A stretch of 64,000 nucleotides of DNA from Streptomyces sp. NRRL WC-3626 (GTDB taxonomy: Bacteria > Actinomycetota > Actinomycetes > Streptomycetales > Streptomycetaceae): assembly GCF_000718785.1 (NCBI RefSeq), contig NZ_JOCA01000021.1, positions 73,961 to 137,960 of the forward strand. Direction: 5' to 3'. The translations under genes and the position numbers were made by a program. The notes beneath the pieces are model-generated. The model was not told the origin of the DNA. It did not search any database and was given only the letters and a program-made list of their open reading frames with translations. Of the stretch, positions 18,284 to 27,396 are shown one piece after another. Positions within the stretch are counted from its first letter, which is position 1. Each line of letters starts with the position of its first letter.

Positions 18284-20050
18284 TTACAGGTACTGACCGG
18301 TGTTCGCCACCGTGTCGATGGAGCGTCCGGTGTCCGCGCCCTGCTTTCCGGTGATGAGCGTACGGATGTAAACGATCCGTTCGCCCTTCTTTCCGGAGAT
18401 GCGGGCCCAGTCGTCCGGGTTGGTGGTGTTGGGCAGGTCCTCGTTCTCCTTGAACTCGTCCACGCAGGCCTGGAGCAGGTGGGAGACGCGGAGGCCCTTC
18501 TGGTTCTTTTCCAGGAAGTCCTTGATCGCCATCTTCTTGGCGCGGCCCACGATGTTCTCGATCATGGCGCCGGAATTGAAGTCCTTGAAGTAGAGGACTT
18601 CCTTGTCGCCATTGGCGTAGGTGACTTCCAGGAAGCGGTTTTCCTCGGATTCGGCGTACATCTGTTCCACGGCGGTCCGGATCATGCTCTGGACCGTCAT
18701 GGACCGGTCGCTGCCGTGCTCGGTGAGGTCGTCGCCGTGCAGCGGGAGGCGCTCGGTGAGGTACTTGCCGAAGATGTCCTGGGCGGCCTCGGCGTCGGGA
18801 CGCTCGATCTTGATCTTCACGTCGAGCCGGCCGGGGCGCAGGATGGCGGGGTCGATCATGTCCTCACGGTTCGAGGCGCCGATCACGACCACGTTCTGCA
18901 GGCCCTCCACACCGTCGATCTCGGCGAGCAGCTGGGGGACGATGGTGTTCTCCACGTCCGAGCTGACGCCGGAGCCGCGGGTGCGGAAGAGGGACTCCAT
19001 CTCGTCGAAGAAGACGATGACGGGGGTGCCCTCGCTGGCCTTCTCCCGGGCCCGCTGGAAGACCAGGCGGATCTGCCGCTCGGTCTCGCCGACGTACTTG
19101 TTCAGCAGCTCGGGGCCCTTGATGTTGAGGAAGAAGCTCTTGCCGGCGGCCACGCCGGTGACCTCGGCGACCTTCTTGGCCAGCGAGTTCGCGACGGCCT
19201 TGGCGATGAGCGTCTTTCCACATCCGGGAGGCCCGTAGAGCAGCACGCCCTTGGGCGGCCGCAGTTCGTGCTCCTTGAACAGGTCCGGGTAGAGGTACGG
19301 CAGCTCGACCGCGTCGCGGATGGCCTCGATCTGGCCGCCGAGGCCGCCGATCTGCTCGTAGCCGATGTCGGGGACTTCCTCGAGGACGAGTTCCTCGACC
19401 TCGCTCTTGGGGACGACCTCGTAGACGTAACCCGAGCGGGGCTCCATGAGCAGGGCGTCGCCGGGGCGGATGGTGACGTCCAGCAGCGGCTCGGCGAGCC
19501 GCACCACCCGCTCCTCGTCGGTGTGCCCGAGCACGAGGGCCCGCTCGCCGTCCTCGAGGATCTCCTTGAGGGTCACGATGTCGCCGACGCGCTCGAAGGC
19601 CATGGCCTCGACCACGTTGAGCGCTTCGTTGAGCATGACTTCCTGGCCGCGCCGGAGCTCGTCGAGCTCGACGCCGGGGCTGACGTTCACCCGCAGTTTG
19701 CGGCCGCCGGTGAAGATGTCGGCCGTGCCGTCCTCGTTCGCCGTGAGGAAGACGCCGAAGCCTGCCGGTGGCTGTGCGAGCCGGTCGACCTCCTCCTTGA
19801 GGGCCACGATCTGGTCGCGTGCCTCACGGAGTGTGCCCGCGAGTCGTTCGTTCTGGGCGGACACGCCGGCCAGGTTGGTCTGCAGCTCGACGATCCGCTC
19901 TTCGAGAATCCTCGTGTGTCGCGGAGAGTCGGCGAGCTTGCGTCGCAGGACGGCGATCTCCTGCTCAAGGTAGGCAATCTGCCCGGCCGGGTCGTCGGAC
20001 CCGCGTCCTGGGCGGATGCCGCGGTTCATGTCGTCGTCGTGGGCTGCCAC
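18284..20050 (-). CDS. arc: proteasomal AAA ATPase ARC (Mpa)
   Basis: ARC is the hexameric unfoldase that captures pupylated proteins and feeds them to the 20S core. The GTG at 20050 has AGGAGG 8 bases upstream and gives 588 residues. The N-terminal coiled coil (about residues 18-75) binds Pup. Double OB domains follow, then the AAA module with 'YGPPGCGKT' Walker A and 'VIVFFDEME' Walker B. The C-terminus 'TGQYL' resembles the penultimate-Tyr motif that docks on the proteasome. It is divergent from the ferredoxin gene. Confidence 0.96.
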   Translation of the reverse strand: MAAHDDDMNRGIRPGRGSDDPAGQIAYLEQEIAVLRRKLADSPRHTRILEERIVELQTNLAGVSAQNERLAGTLREARDQIVALKEEVDRLAQPPAGFGVFLTANEDGTADIFTGGRKLRVNVSPGVELDELRRGQEVMLNEALNVVEAMAFERVGDIVTLKEILEDGERALVLGHTDEERVVRLAEPLLDVTIRPGDALLMEPRSGYVYEVVPKSEVEELVLEEVPDIGYEQIGGLGGQIEAIRDAVELPYLYPDLFKEHELRPPKGVLLYGPPGCGKTLIAKAVANSLAKKVAEVTGVAAGKSFFLNIKGPELLNKYVGETERQIRLVFQRAREKASEGTPVIVFFDEMESLFRTRGSGVSSDVENTIVPQLLAEIDGVEGLQNVVVIGASNREDMIDPAILRPGRLDVKIKIERPDAEAAQDIFGKYLTERLPLHGDDLTEHGSDRSMTVQSMIRTAVEQMYAESEENRFLEVTYANGDKEVLYFKDFNSGAMIENIVGRAKKMAIKDFLEKNQKGLRVSHLLQACVDEFKENEDLPNTTNPDDWARISGKKGERIVYIRTLITGKQGADTGRSIDTVANTGQYL

Positions 20051-20220
20051 GGTCCTCACCTCCTCCAAGGGGAGCTGGACGCTTCCAGACCCTACCTGGG
20101 CGGGTGTCGATTGAAACCCCTAGATCACAAAGACGGTCGGGGTGTGTCCGATCTTCACCCTTGCGCTCTCCCTCACGCCAGGGGAATACCCACCGAGGAT
20201 GATCGGAACCCCGGCGAAGG

Positions 20221-20226
20221 TAGGGT
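20221..20226 (+). promoter_or_regulatory. candidate -10 box for the ferredoxin gene
   Basis: TAGGGT lies about 75 bases upstream of the ferredoxin start, in the arc/ferredoxin divergent spacer. The -35 is not clear. Confidence 0.3.
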
Positions 20227-20301
20227 CGAAGTGTTCAACACCCGTCGGAGCTGGCCGGATTCCCGTCCGGCCCGACACGAGAGACGGCAGGAGAGATGAG
20301 C

Positions 20302-20601
20302 GTGCAGCAGGAGGCCGGTGTCGGCGGCGAGGCCCTTGAGGTCTGGATCGACCAGGACCTGTGTACCGGTGACGGCATCTGCGCCCAGTACGCGCCCGAG
20401 GTGTTCGAGCTGGACATCGACGGTCTGGCCTATGTGAAGAGCGCGCAGGACGAGTTGCTGCAGGACAGGGGGGCGACGACGCCGGTCCCGCTGCCGCTGC
20501 TCACGGATGTGGTCGACTCGGCGAAGGAGTGTCCGGGCGAGTGCATCCACGTCCGCCGGGTTTCGGACAGCGTCGAGGTGTACGGCCCGGACGCCGGGTG
20601 A
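20302..20601 (+). CDS. 3Fe-4S or 4Fe-4S type ferredoxin
   Basis: This small cytosolic electron carrier has 'DLCTGDGICAQYAPEVFE' and 'AKECPGECIHV'. The Cys pattern CX5C...CX3C is typical of actinobacterial single-cluster ferredoxins that often serve cytochrome P450s, but no P450 is nearby. I prefer the GTG at 20302 because AGGAG is 8 bases upstream; the ATG at 20296 would leave only 2 bases. It is a monocistronic unit closed by a hairpin at 20658. Confidence 0.85.
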   Translation: MQQEAGVGGEALEVWIDQDLCTGDGICAQYAPEVFELDIDGLAYVKSAQDELLQDRGATTPVPLPLLTDVVDSAKECPGECIHVRRVSDSVEVYGPDAG

Positions 20602-20657
20602 CCGGTTTCGCACGGTGCGTCACGTCTGTCTGATTTCTCACACGCGGCACACGCGCC

Positions 20658-20687
20658 GTGCGGCGGGACGTGCGCGCCCCGCCGCAC
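20658..20687. terminator. bidirectional terminator between ferredoxin and secreted protein
   Basis: GTGCGGCGGG at 20658-20667 pairs with CCCGCCGCAC at 20678-20687. It stands between two converging genes (20601 and 20698). Confidence 0.7.
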
Positions 20688-20697
20688 GCCCGCGCGG

Positions 20698-21276
20698 TCA
20701 GACGCTCTTCGCCACGGAGGGGGCGGAGCGTACGAACGCGCCGTTCTCCCAGCGCCACTTCACGCTCTCGTGCACATCGGGGCAGCAACTGGGCACATCG
20801 GACGCGGAGTAGCCGAAGAGGGTCGTGACGACCTCCCCGTCGTGTACGGCGAAGTCGTCGACGTTGTTGCGGTCCGCGGGGTCGACGAGGGTGGCCACCA
20901 CGCGCGGTTCGCCGCCGTCCGCGCCCCGGGTGAGGACGTAGACGCCGTCGGGCGGGGTCCCCATCGGGGAGTCGCAGTGGACGACGGCCACCGTCTCCGG
21001 GCGGCCGTCGCCGTCGAGGTCGCCGGAAGCCCTCTTCTTCACGACGGTCTTCAGCCGGCCGCAGTCGAGCGGGAAGTCGGCGGCCGCGGGGTCGGGCGGG
21101 GCGGTGTGCGCCGGGGCGCTCTTCGTCTGCGGTCCGGGCGGCGGGGCCGCGGTGGCGGCGTCGGGCTGGAGGACCGAGGAGAAGGCCACGACACCGGCGA
21201 GGGCCGTGGCCGTGGCGACCCAGTGGATGGGCCGGGTGTGCGTGTGGGCGAGCTCCGGGACAACGGAAGGCTGCAC
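20698..21276 (-). CDS. secreted protein with FG-GAP/VCBS-like calcium loop
   Basis: The 192-residue product has an N-terminal hydrophobic helix ('WVATATALAGVVAFSSVLQ') and an Ala/Pro-rich linker, so it is probably exported or anchored. The mature part contains 'ASGDLDGDGRPETVAVVHCD', a DxDxDG calcium-type loop as in FG-GAP or VCBS repeats, and several Cys. I place the start at GTG 21276 with AGGAGA upstream; the frame opens at 21333. The function is unknown, and only one repeat is visible, so a propeller seems unlikely. Confidence 0.7.
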   Translation of the reverse strand: MQPSVVPELAHTHTRPIHWVATATALAGVVAFSSVLQPDAATAAPPPGPQTKSAPAHTAPPDPAAADFPLDCGRLKTVVKKRASGDLDGDGRPETVAVVHCDSPMGTPPDGVYVLTRGADGGEPRVVATLVDPADRNNVDDFAVHDGEVVTTLFGYSASDVPSCCPDVHESVKWRWENGAFVRSAPSVAKSV

Positions 21277-21415
21277 GAGGAGTGTCTCCTGTGAGGGCTG
21301 TGCCGGTGGGGGGTGGCCAGCATCGTGCCACACGTCACAGGGAAGAGGGAACGGCGGGGTGCGCGGTACCGGTGCGGGGGACCGGGAGCGCGGGGTGCCG
21401 CCGGTTCAACGTGAC

Positions 21416-21465
21416 GGCGCCGTGGCGCAGTTCCCGGTACGGGCCGGGAACTGCGCCACGGCGCC
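21416..21465 (-). terminator. 22-base-pair perfect hairpin after trmI
   Basis: The left arm at 21416-21437 and the right arm at 21444-21465 are exact inverse complements over 22 bases, with a 6-base loop (TACGGG). It lies 27 bases beyond the trmI stop. The arms contain CAGTTCCCGG / CCGGGAACTG, reminiscent of a dispersed Streptomyces intergenic element. Confidence 0.8.
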
Positions 21466-21492
21466 TGTGCGTTGCTGCAAGGACGGACCGCG

Positions 21493-22395
21493 TCAGCGGG
21501 CGGCGCCCGCGTCGGCGTTCGGTCCCGAGTAGTCCTCGCCGTAGGCGCCCTTGGCGGGGCGTCGTCGGCGCATCGGCGGCTCGACCCCGTCGGCGAGGCG
21601 GCGGGCGGTGAGCAGGAAGCCGGTGTGGCCGATCATCCGGTGGTCCGGGCGGACGGCCAGGCCCTCGATGTGCCAGTTGCGGATCATCGTCTCCCAGGAG
21701 GTCGGCTCGTTGAAGCAGCCGATCTCGCGGATGGACTCCACGGTCCGGGCGAGCTGGGTGGTGGTGGCGACGTAGCAGCAGAGGATGCCGCCGGGGACGA
21801 GTGCCTTGGAGACGGCCTCCAGGCACTCCCAGGGGGCGAGCATGTCGAGGATGACCCGGTCGACGTCGCCGTCGGACAGGTTGTCCTGGAGGTCTCCCAC
21901 GGTGAGCTGCCAGGCGGGGTGCGGGCCGCCGAAGTAGCGCTCGACGTTCTGCCGGGCGATGTCGGCGAAGTCCTCGCGGCGCTCGTAGGAGTGCAGCATG
22001 CCCTGGTCGCCGATGGCGCGCAGCAGGAAGCTGCTCAGCGAGCCGGAGCCGACGCCGGCCTCGACGACGCGTGCGCCGGGGAAGATGTCGGCGAAGGCGA
22101 GGATCTGCCCCGCGTCCTTCGGGTAGACGACGGCTGCCCCGCGGGGCATGGACAGGACGTAGTCGGGGAGCAGGGGGCGCAGCGCGAGGTAGGCGACGTT
22201 CCCGGTGGTGCGGACGACGCTGCCCTCGGGAGCACCGATCAGTTCGTCGTGGGGGAAGGAACCCTTGTGGGTGTGGAAGTTCTTCCCGGCCTCGAGCGTG
22301 AACGTGTAGTGGCGGCCCTTGGGGTCGGTCAGCTGAACCTGGTCCCCGACCTTGAAGGGCCCGCGCCTGCGGGCGGCACCGGTCGGTTCGGACAT
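21493..22395 (-). CDS. trmI: tRNA (adenine-58-N1) methyltransferase TrmI
   Basis: This 300-residue SAM-dependent enzyme methylates A58 in the T-loop of tRNA. The N-terminal beta-rich domain reads 'FKVGDQVQLTDPKGRHYTFTLE'. The Rossmann SAM motif is 'VVEAGVGSGSLSSFLLRAIG', and 'DRVILDMLAPWECL' follows. A TAGGCT box sits 6 bases upstream of the ATG and there is no Shine-Dalgarno sequence, so translation may be leaderless. The gene is divergent from nothing nearby: it follows the site-2 protease on the same strand by 50 bases. Confidence 0.92.
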   Translation of the reverse strand: MSEPTGAARRRGPFKVGDQVQLTDPKGRHYTFTLEAGKNFHTHKGSFPHDELIGAPEGSVVRTTGNVAYLALRPLLPDYVLSMPRGAAVVYPKDAGQILAFADIFPGARVVEAGVGSGSLSSFLLRAIGDQGMLHSYERREDFADIARQNVERYFGGPHPAWQLTVGDLQDNLSDGDVDRVILDMLAPWECLEAVSKALVPGGILCCYVATTTQLARTVESIREIGCFNEPTSWETMIRNWHIEGLAVRPDHRMIGHTGFLLTARRLADGVEPPMRRRRPAKGAYGEDYSGPNADAGAAR

Positions 22396-22401
22396 GTGAC
22401 C

Positions 22402-22407
22402 AGCCTA
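22402..22407 (-). promoter_or_regulatory. -10 box for a leaderless trmI transcript
   Basis: TAGGCT on the minus strand ends 6 bases before the trmI ATG. The spacing places the transcription start at or next to the start codon. Confidence 0.45.
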
Positions 22408-22445
22408 CCGGTCTCCCGGGGGGCCGCCGACCACGGGCGGACCGG

Positions 22446-23876
22446 TCAGCTGGGCCTGGCCATGGCCTTCACGAAGGCGCGCTCGACGTCGGCCGCGGAC
22501 AGGACGCCGTAGATCTCGCCGGTGTCCTCGACCACGAGGTACTCGGTGGCGGGGGTGGCGCGCAGGGCGTCGAGGAGGTCCTCCCCGGCGAGCTCCGCGG
22601 GGACGTGCATGCCGTCGGTGATGTCCTGGGCGAGTCCGCCGACCGGTACCCAGGGGCGTCGGTGCTCGGGTACGCCGACGATGGCGGCCTCGCGGACCAG
22701 GGAGAGGGGGACGCCGTCGGGGTCGACGACGACGAGGGCGCGGGCGCCCGCCGCGTTGGCGCGGCGCAGGGCCTCGGAGAGGGGGGTGTCCGTCTCGACG
22801 GGCACCGCGCGGCGGGTGAGGTTGCGGGCGCGCAGCTCGGGGAGGTGTTCGCGGAGCCGGGCCATGCGCAGGCTGTTGCCGGCGCCGGTCCAGATGATCG
22901 CGGCGAGGATGGCGGCGAGCAGGGCGTCCATGACGGTGTCCATGCCCACGTTGTCCACGGCGTCGGAGCCGAGGACGCCGGACTGGGTGAGCAGCGGGAG
23001 GCCGATCAGGACGGCGACGGCGAGGGCGCGGCCGACCCAGGCGGCGGCGATGGTGCCGGTCATGGGTTTGCCGCTGATGGCCCAGACGACGGCGCGGAGC
23101 ATCCGGCCGCCGTCGAGCGGGAGGCCGGGCAGCAGGTTGAAGACGGCCACGATGAGGTTGGAGATCATCAGGCCGGCCAGCAGGACGCCGGGGACGCTGC
23201 TGGGGTCGACGGCCAGCAGCGCGAGGTAGAACAGGCCGGACAGGACGAGGGAGAGCAGGGGGCCGACGAAGGCCAGCACGAACTCGCGTCCGGGGGTCTC
23301 GGCCTCCTTCTCGATCTCGGAGACGCCGCCGAAGAACTGGAGCTGGATGCGGCGCACCGGGAGTTTGAAGCGGAGGGCGGCGATGGTGTGGGCGAGCTCG
23401 TGGACGAGGACGGAGGCGTAGAAGGCGACCGCGAAGAAGAGGGAGACGAGATAGCTGACGGCGCCGAGCTCGGGCAGTACGCGGTCGATCTGTCCGCCGA
23501 ACACCCAGGTGATGAGGATGGCGACGAGGAACCAGCTGGGCGCCACGTACACGGGCACGCCGAAGGGGCGGCCCATCAGCAGGCCGCCGCGCTGCTTCTC
23601 CTGGGGGCGCTGGGGCGGTGGCGTCCGGCCGGTGCCGGAGTGGGCGAGGTGGCGTCCCGTGCCGGTGTCGGCGGGGGGCGGTTTCTCCCGCCCGGCGTCA
23701 GGACCGGCATCCGGAACAGGGGGGTCCGGTTCCGCGGCCGGGGGTCGCGGTTCCTCGGGGGCGGCGGGCCGTTCGTCGGTGGGGTGGCCGGGCTCGGCAG
23801 GGGGCCGAGTGCCCGTGCGGTCGGGCGACTCGTCGTTGCCGGGCCGCGGCTGTCCGCGCCCGCCGCTTACGTCCAC
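22446..23876 (-). CDS. site-2 protease (M50 metalloprotease) with CBS domains
   Basis: This intramembrane zinc protease has HELAH at residues 159-163 and 'NLLPGLPLDGGRML' near 247-260, which carries the third metal ligand (Asp). Five or six TM segments lie between residues 110 and 340. Two C-terminal CBS motifs (about 350-470) probably sense a nucleotide. The start at GTG 23876 follows GAGGGG and gives 476 residues. The first ~95 residues are Pro/Glu-rich and look disordered. Such proteases release anti-sigma factors or signal proteins; the substrate is unknown. Confidence 0.88.
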   Translation of the reverse strand: MDVSGGRGQPRPGNDESPDRTGTRPPAEPGHPTDERPAAPEEPRPPAAEPDPPVPDAGPDAGREKPPPADTGTGRHLAHSGTGRTPPPQRPQEKQRGGLLMGRPFGVPVYVAPSWFLVAILITWVFGGQIDRVLPELGAVSYLVSLFFAVAFYASVLVHELAHTIAALRFKLPVRRIQLQFFGGVSEIEKEAETPGREFVLAFVGPLLSLVLSGLFYLALLAVDPSSVPGVLLAGLMISNLIVAVFNLLPGLPLDGGRMLRAVVWAISGKPMTGTIAAAWVGRALAVAVLIGLPLLTQSGVLGSDAVDNVGMDTVMDALLAAILAAIIWTGAGNSLRMARLREHLPELRARNLTRRAVPVETDTPLSEALRRANAAGARALVVVDPDGVPLSLVREAAIVGVPEHRRPWVPVGGLAQDITDGMHVPAELAGEDLLDALRATPATEYLVVEDTGEIYGVLSAADVERAFVKAMARPS

Positions 23877-24070
23877 CGGTGTCCCCTCGTTCGCTGCGTC
23901 TCCCGCGCCTGCCGGGCGGGAGGGTCTCGTGTCGATGGTATGCGGCCTGTGCCGTGCGTTCCGCCCCGGCACCCTGTCTCTGCTCTCCTTCCCCTTCCCT
24001 CTCACCTGTCACCCGCCGGTGTGCGCTCGTGGTGGCGGCCGGTCGCGTACGCGCTGTCGGTGGCGGGCCG

Positions 24071-24076
24071 TAGGGT
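24071..24076 (+). promoter_or_regulatory. -10 box for a leaderless RecB-family nuclease transcript
   Basis: TAGGGT is followed by 7 bases and then the ATG at 24084. No Shine-Dalgarno sequence is present. This is the classical layout of a leaderless Streptomyces message. Confidence 0.5.
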
Positions 24077-24083
24077 CTGGGGC

Positions 24084-25013
24084 ATGGACACGAGCATCGA
24101 GGGTGGGGAGCGGGCCGGTGCCGGCCCGGTCGCAGAGGGCGTACGAGCGGACACGGCCACCGCCGTGGCGCCTTCCTCGCTGTCGCCCTCGCGTGCGAGC
24201 GACTTCATGCAGTGCCCGCTGCTGTACCGGTTCCGGGTGATCGACAAGCTGCCGGAGAAGCCGAGCGAGGCGGCGACCAGGGGCACGCTGGTGCACGCGG
24301 TGCTGGAGCGGCTCTTCGACGCGCCGGCCGCCGACCGGACCGCGCCGCGGGCCAAGTCGCTGATCCCGGGTCAGTGGGACCGGCTGCGGGAGAGCAGGCC
24401 GGAGGTCGTGGAGCTGTTCGCCGACGATCCGGAGGGCGAGCGGCTCGCGCGCTGGCTGGCGGAGGCGGAGCGGCTGGTCGAGCGCTGGTTCTCGCTGGAG
24501 GATCCGAGCCGGCTGGAGCCCGCCGAGCGGGAGCTGTTCGTCGAGACGGAGCTGGACACCGGGCTGCGGCTGCGCGGCATCATCGACCGGGTGGACGTCG
24601 CGCCGACGGGCGAGGTGCGGATCGTCGACTACAAGACGGGTAAGGCGCCCCGGCCGGAGTACGCCGAGGGCGCGCTGTTCCAGATGAAGTTCTACGCCCT
24701 GGTGGTGTGGCGGCTGAAGAAGGTGGTCCCGCGCCGGCTGCAGCTGGTGTATCTCGGCAGTGGTGACGTGGTGACGTACGACCCGGTGCTCGCGGATCTG
24801 GAGCGGGTGGAGCGCAAGCTGCTCGTGCTGTGGGACGCGATCCGGCTGGCGACCGAGACGGGTGACTGGCGTCCGCGGCCCACCAAGCTGTGCGGCTGGT
24901 GCGATCACCGGGCACACTGCCCGGAGTTCGGGGGCACTCCCCCGCCGTATCCGCTGCCGGTGAGGGCGCCCGAGTCCGGCGGGGGCCCGGAGGGCAGAAT
25001 GGGTGCGGACTAG
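24084..25013 (+). CDS. RecB-family PD-(D/E)XK exonuclease with Fe-S type cysteines
   Basis: The 309-residue protein has 'SPSRASDFMQCPLLYRF' with Cys44 and His71. The catalytic core is Asp168 ('GIIDRVD') and 'VDYKTGK' (Asp182, Lys184). The C-terminal cluster 'LCGWCDHRAHC' has Cys270, 273 and 279. Four cysteines bracketing a RecB nuclease domain match Cas4/AddB-type Fe-S nucleases. It stands alone with no helicase subunit or CRISPR genes. The response regulator starts 14 bases after its stop, so the two are cotranscribed. Confidence 0.88.
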   Translation: MDTSIEGGERAGAGPVAEGVRADTATAVAPSSLSPSRASDFMQCPLLYRFRVIDKLPEKPSEAATRGTLVHAVLERLFDAPAADRTAPRAKSLIPGQWDRLRESRPEVVELFADDPEGERLARWLAEAERLVERWFSLEDPSRLEPAERELFVETELDTGLRLRGIIDRVDVAPTGEVRIVDYKTGKAPRPEYAEGALFQMKFYALVVWRLKKVVPRRLQLVYLGSGDVVTYDPVLADLERVERKLLVLWDAIRLATETGDWRPRPTKLCGWCDHRAHCPEFGGTPPPYPLPVRAPESGGGPEGRMGAD

Positions 25014-25027
25014 CGAAGGAGACTTAC

Positions 25028-25699
25028 GTGGCCATCCGCGTCCTACTGGTCGACGACCAGCCGCTGCTGCGTACCGGGTTCCGGATGATTCTGGAGGCCG
25101 AGCAGGATCTCGCGGTCGTCGGCGAGGCCGGGGACGGCCTCCAGGCCCTGGACCAGGTGCGGGCGTTGCAGCCCGACGTGGTGCTGATGGACATCCGCAT
25201 GCCGCGGATGGACGGGGTGGAGGCGACCCGGCAGATCACGGGGCCCGAGCGGGACGGGCCGGCGAAGGTGCTGGTGCTGACGACGTTCGATCTCGACGAG
25301 TACGTGGTGGAGGCGCTGAAGGCGGGGGCCAGCGGCTTCCTGCTGAAGGACGCCCCGGCCCATGAGCTGGTACAGGCGATCCGTGTGGTGGCCGCCGGGG
25401 AGGCGATGCTCGCGCCGAGCATCACGCGCCGGCTGCTGGACAAATACGCCACGCATCTGCCGTCCGGCGACGAGCCGGTGCCCAACACCCTGCACACGCT
25501 GACCGAGCGTGAGGTCGAGGTGCTGAAACTGGTGGCGCGCGGGCTGTCGAACGCGGAGATCGCCGCGGATCTGTTCGTCAGCGAGACCACGGTCAAGACG
25601 CACGTGGGCCATGTGCTGACCAAACTGGGGCTGCGCGACCGGGTGCAGGCCGCGGTGTACGCCTATGAGAGCGGGCTGGTGCGTCCCGGCGCGCAGTAG
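25028..25699 (+). CDS. NarL/LuxR-family two-component response regulator (orphan)
   Basis: The 223-residue regulator has a receiver domain with acidic pocket 'LLVDDQ' and phosphoacceptor Asp55 ('LMDIRMPRMDG'). The C-terminal LuxR HTH spans about 157-214 ('LTEREVEVLKLVARGLSNAEIAADLFVSETTVKTHV'-type, partly quoted). GTG 25028 follows AAGGAG. No histidine kinase lies near it; its neighbours are the RecB-type nuclease upstream and a converging lipoprotein gene downstream. Its trigger and targets are unknown. Confidence 0.93.
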   Translation: MAIRVLLVDDQPLLRTGFRMILEAEQDLAVVGEAGDGLQALDQVRALQPDVVLMDIRMPRMDGVEATRQITGPERDGPAKVLVLTTFDLDEYVVEALKAGASGFLLKDAPAHELVQAIRVVAAGEAMLAPSITRRLLDKYATHLPSGDEPVPNTLHTLTEREVEVLKLVARGLSNAEIAADLFVSETTVKTHVGHVLTKLGLRDRVQAAVYAYESGLVRPGAQ

Positions 25700-25716
25700 T
25701 GCGGCCCGGCCGTCGA

Positions 25717-25758
25717 ACGACGAGGGCGCCCTCCCCACCGGGAGGGCGCCCTCGTCGT
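25717..25758. terminator. bidirectional terminator, 18-base-pair stem
   Basis: Positions 25717-25734 pair perfectly with 25741-25758, with a short loop. The hairpin separates the response regulator from the converging solute-binding gene. Confidence 0.85.
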
Positions 25759-25788
25759 GTCGCCACGGTGTCGGCTCAGAGGCCGGGG

Positions 25789-27396
25789 TCAGCCGCTGAC
25801 GCCCCGTCCGAGCTCCCAGAGCTGGAGCGTGGAGGACGAGTTGAGCGCGTAGGCGGTGCCGGTGATGCCGTCGCGGGCGGCGACGTACTGCTTGCCCTGC
25901 CACAGCGGGAGCACCGGGACGTCGGTGGCGACGATGTTCTGGATCTCCGTGAGGCTGTCGGAGGCGGACAGCCGGTCGGCCTGGCGGCGCGACTCGGGGA
26001 TCAGTTCCTTGATGATCTCGGTGTTGGCGTAGGGCGAGCTGAGGAAGTTGTCCTTGTCCAGGAAGGGGGCCGTGAAGGCGTCCGCGTCCGGGAAGTCGGG
26101 GAACCAGCCCATGCCGTAGACGTCGTACTTCTCGTTCTGAGCGGCCGTCTTGTACTTGTTCCAGGTCTCGCTCTTGATGTCGGTCTCGAACAGACCGCTG
26201 TCGTTGAGCTGCTTGCTCAGCTGCTCGAACTCCGTCTTGGCGGCGGGGCCGTAGTGGTCGTGCGTGTAGTGCAGGGTCAGCTTCACCGGGAGGCTGACGC
26301 CGGCTTCCTCCATCAGGTCGCGGGCCTTGGACACGCTCGGGTCGCCGTACTTGTTGAAGAACGCGTTGGAGTGACCGGTGACGCCGGCGGGGACGAGCGA
26401 GAACAGCGGCTGGGCCTGGGAGCCGTAGACGGTGCCGACCAGCTCGCTGCGGTTGATGAGCTGGGCCATCGCCTGGCGGACGGCCTTGTCCTTCACCGTG
26501 GGGGCCTCGGTGTTGAAGGCCAGGTAGCGGATCTCGAGACCGGGCGACTCGACCAGCTCGATCTCGTCGTCGGTGGAGGTGCCGAGCTCCTGGATCTGCT
26601 CCGGTGACATGGTGCGGGTCATGAGGTCGATGTCGCCCTTGTCCAGCGCGTCGCCCATGTCGTCGGCACTGTCGAAGGAGACCATCTCGACCTTGTCGTT
26701 GTTCACCTCCAGAGCGCCCTTGTAGGAGGGGTTCTTGGTGAAGGTGGCACTGACCATCGTGCCGTCCTCGACCTTGCTCTTCAGCGTGTACGGGCCGGAG
26801 GCGTCGATCTCGAAGCCCTCGCGCAGCTTGTTCTTCTCGTAGTCGTCCGGGTTGACGATGCCGGCAACCGGAGTGGACAGCTTGTACGGGAAGGTCGCGT
26901 CGGCGCTCTTGAGGTGGAAGATCACCTCGCGGTCGCCCTGCGTCTCGACGGTGTCGATGGTGGACAGCAGCGCGAACACGCCACTGTCGCCCTTGATGTC
27001 GAGGGCGCGCTCGATGGAGAACTTCACGTCCTCCGCGGTGATCCCGTCGCCGTTCGAGAACTTCAGGCCGTCGCGCAGGGTGCAGCTGTAGCGCTCGTTG
27101 CCGGCGTCGGTGAATCCGCAGGACTCGGCGGCCTCGGGCACCGGCTCACCGTCACCGCGGGGCTGGACCATCAGGGTCTGCACGGTCTGCCGCAGGATGT
27201 TCCAGGTACCGACGTCGTAGGCCCAGGCCGGGTCGAGGGGCGCGGGGCCGTCCTCCTTGGATGCGGTGAACCGGTCCGTGGTGCCCACGACGATCGCGTC
27301 GCCGTCTCCGCTCCCGCCCTCGGTGTCGCCGCAGGCGGCGAGCACCGGCGCGAGCAGGCCCATCGCGGCCGCCAGCACCAAAGTCTTGCGGTTCAT
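25789..27396 (-). CDS. ABC transporter family 5 solute-binding lipoprotein (peptide type)
   Basis: This 535-residue extracytoplasmic binding protein begins MNRKTLVLAAAMGLLAPVLAAC, with lipobox LAAC and acylated Cys22. The body carries the SBP_bac_5 pattern: 'GLKFSNGDGITAEDVKFSIERAL', 'YTLKSKVEDG' and a C-terminal 'VPVLPLWQGKQYVAARDGI'. It should deliver oligopeptides or related ligands to an ABC permease, but no permease genes are adjacent. The long spacer upstream holds a candidate Crp-like site. Confidence 0.9.
   Translation of the reverse strand: MNRKTLVLAAAMGLLAPVLAACGDTEGGSGDGDAIVVGTTDRFTASKEDGPAPLDPAWAYDVGTWNILRQTVQTLMVQPRGDGEPVPEAAESCGFTDAGNERYSCTLRDGLKFSNGDGITAEDVKFSIERALDIKGDSGVFALLSTIDTVETQGDREVIFHLKSADATFPYKLSTPVAGIVNPDDYEKNKLREGFEIDASGPYTLKSKVEDGTMVSATFTKNPSYKGALEVNNDKVEMVSFDSADDMGDALDKGDIDLMTRTMSPEQIQELGTSTDDEIELVESPGLEIRYLAFNTEAPTVKDKAVRQAMAQLINRSELVGTVYGSQAQPLFSLVPAGVTGHSNAFFNKYGDPSVSKARDLMEEAGVSLPVKLTLHYTHDHYGPAAKTEFEQLSKQLNDSGLFETDIKSETWNKYKTAAQNEKYDVYGMGWFPDFPDADAFTAPFLDKDNFLSSPYANTEIIKELIPESRRQADRLSASDSLTEIQNIVATDVPVLPLWQGKQYVAARDGITGTAYALNSSSTLQLWELGRGVSG

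Noticed and set aside
16490..20299. A 1269-codon plus-strand frame across dop and arc
   Set aside because: It is the antisense shadow of two well-identified genes; third-position G/C bias opens long false frames. Its residues show no family features.
24084..25013. Cas4 belonging to a CRISPR system
   Set aside because: The nuclease has Cas4-like residues but no cas1, cas2 or repeat array is nearby. It fits a stand-alone RecB-family nuclease.
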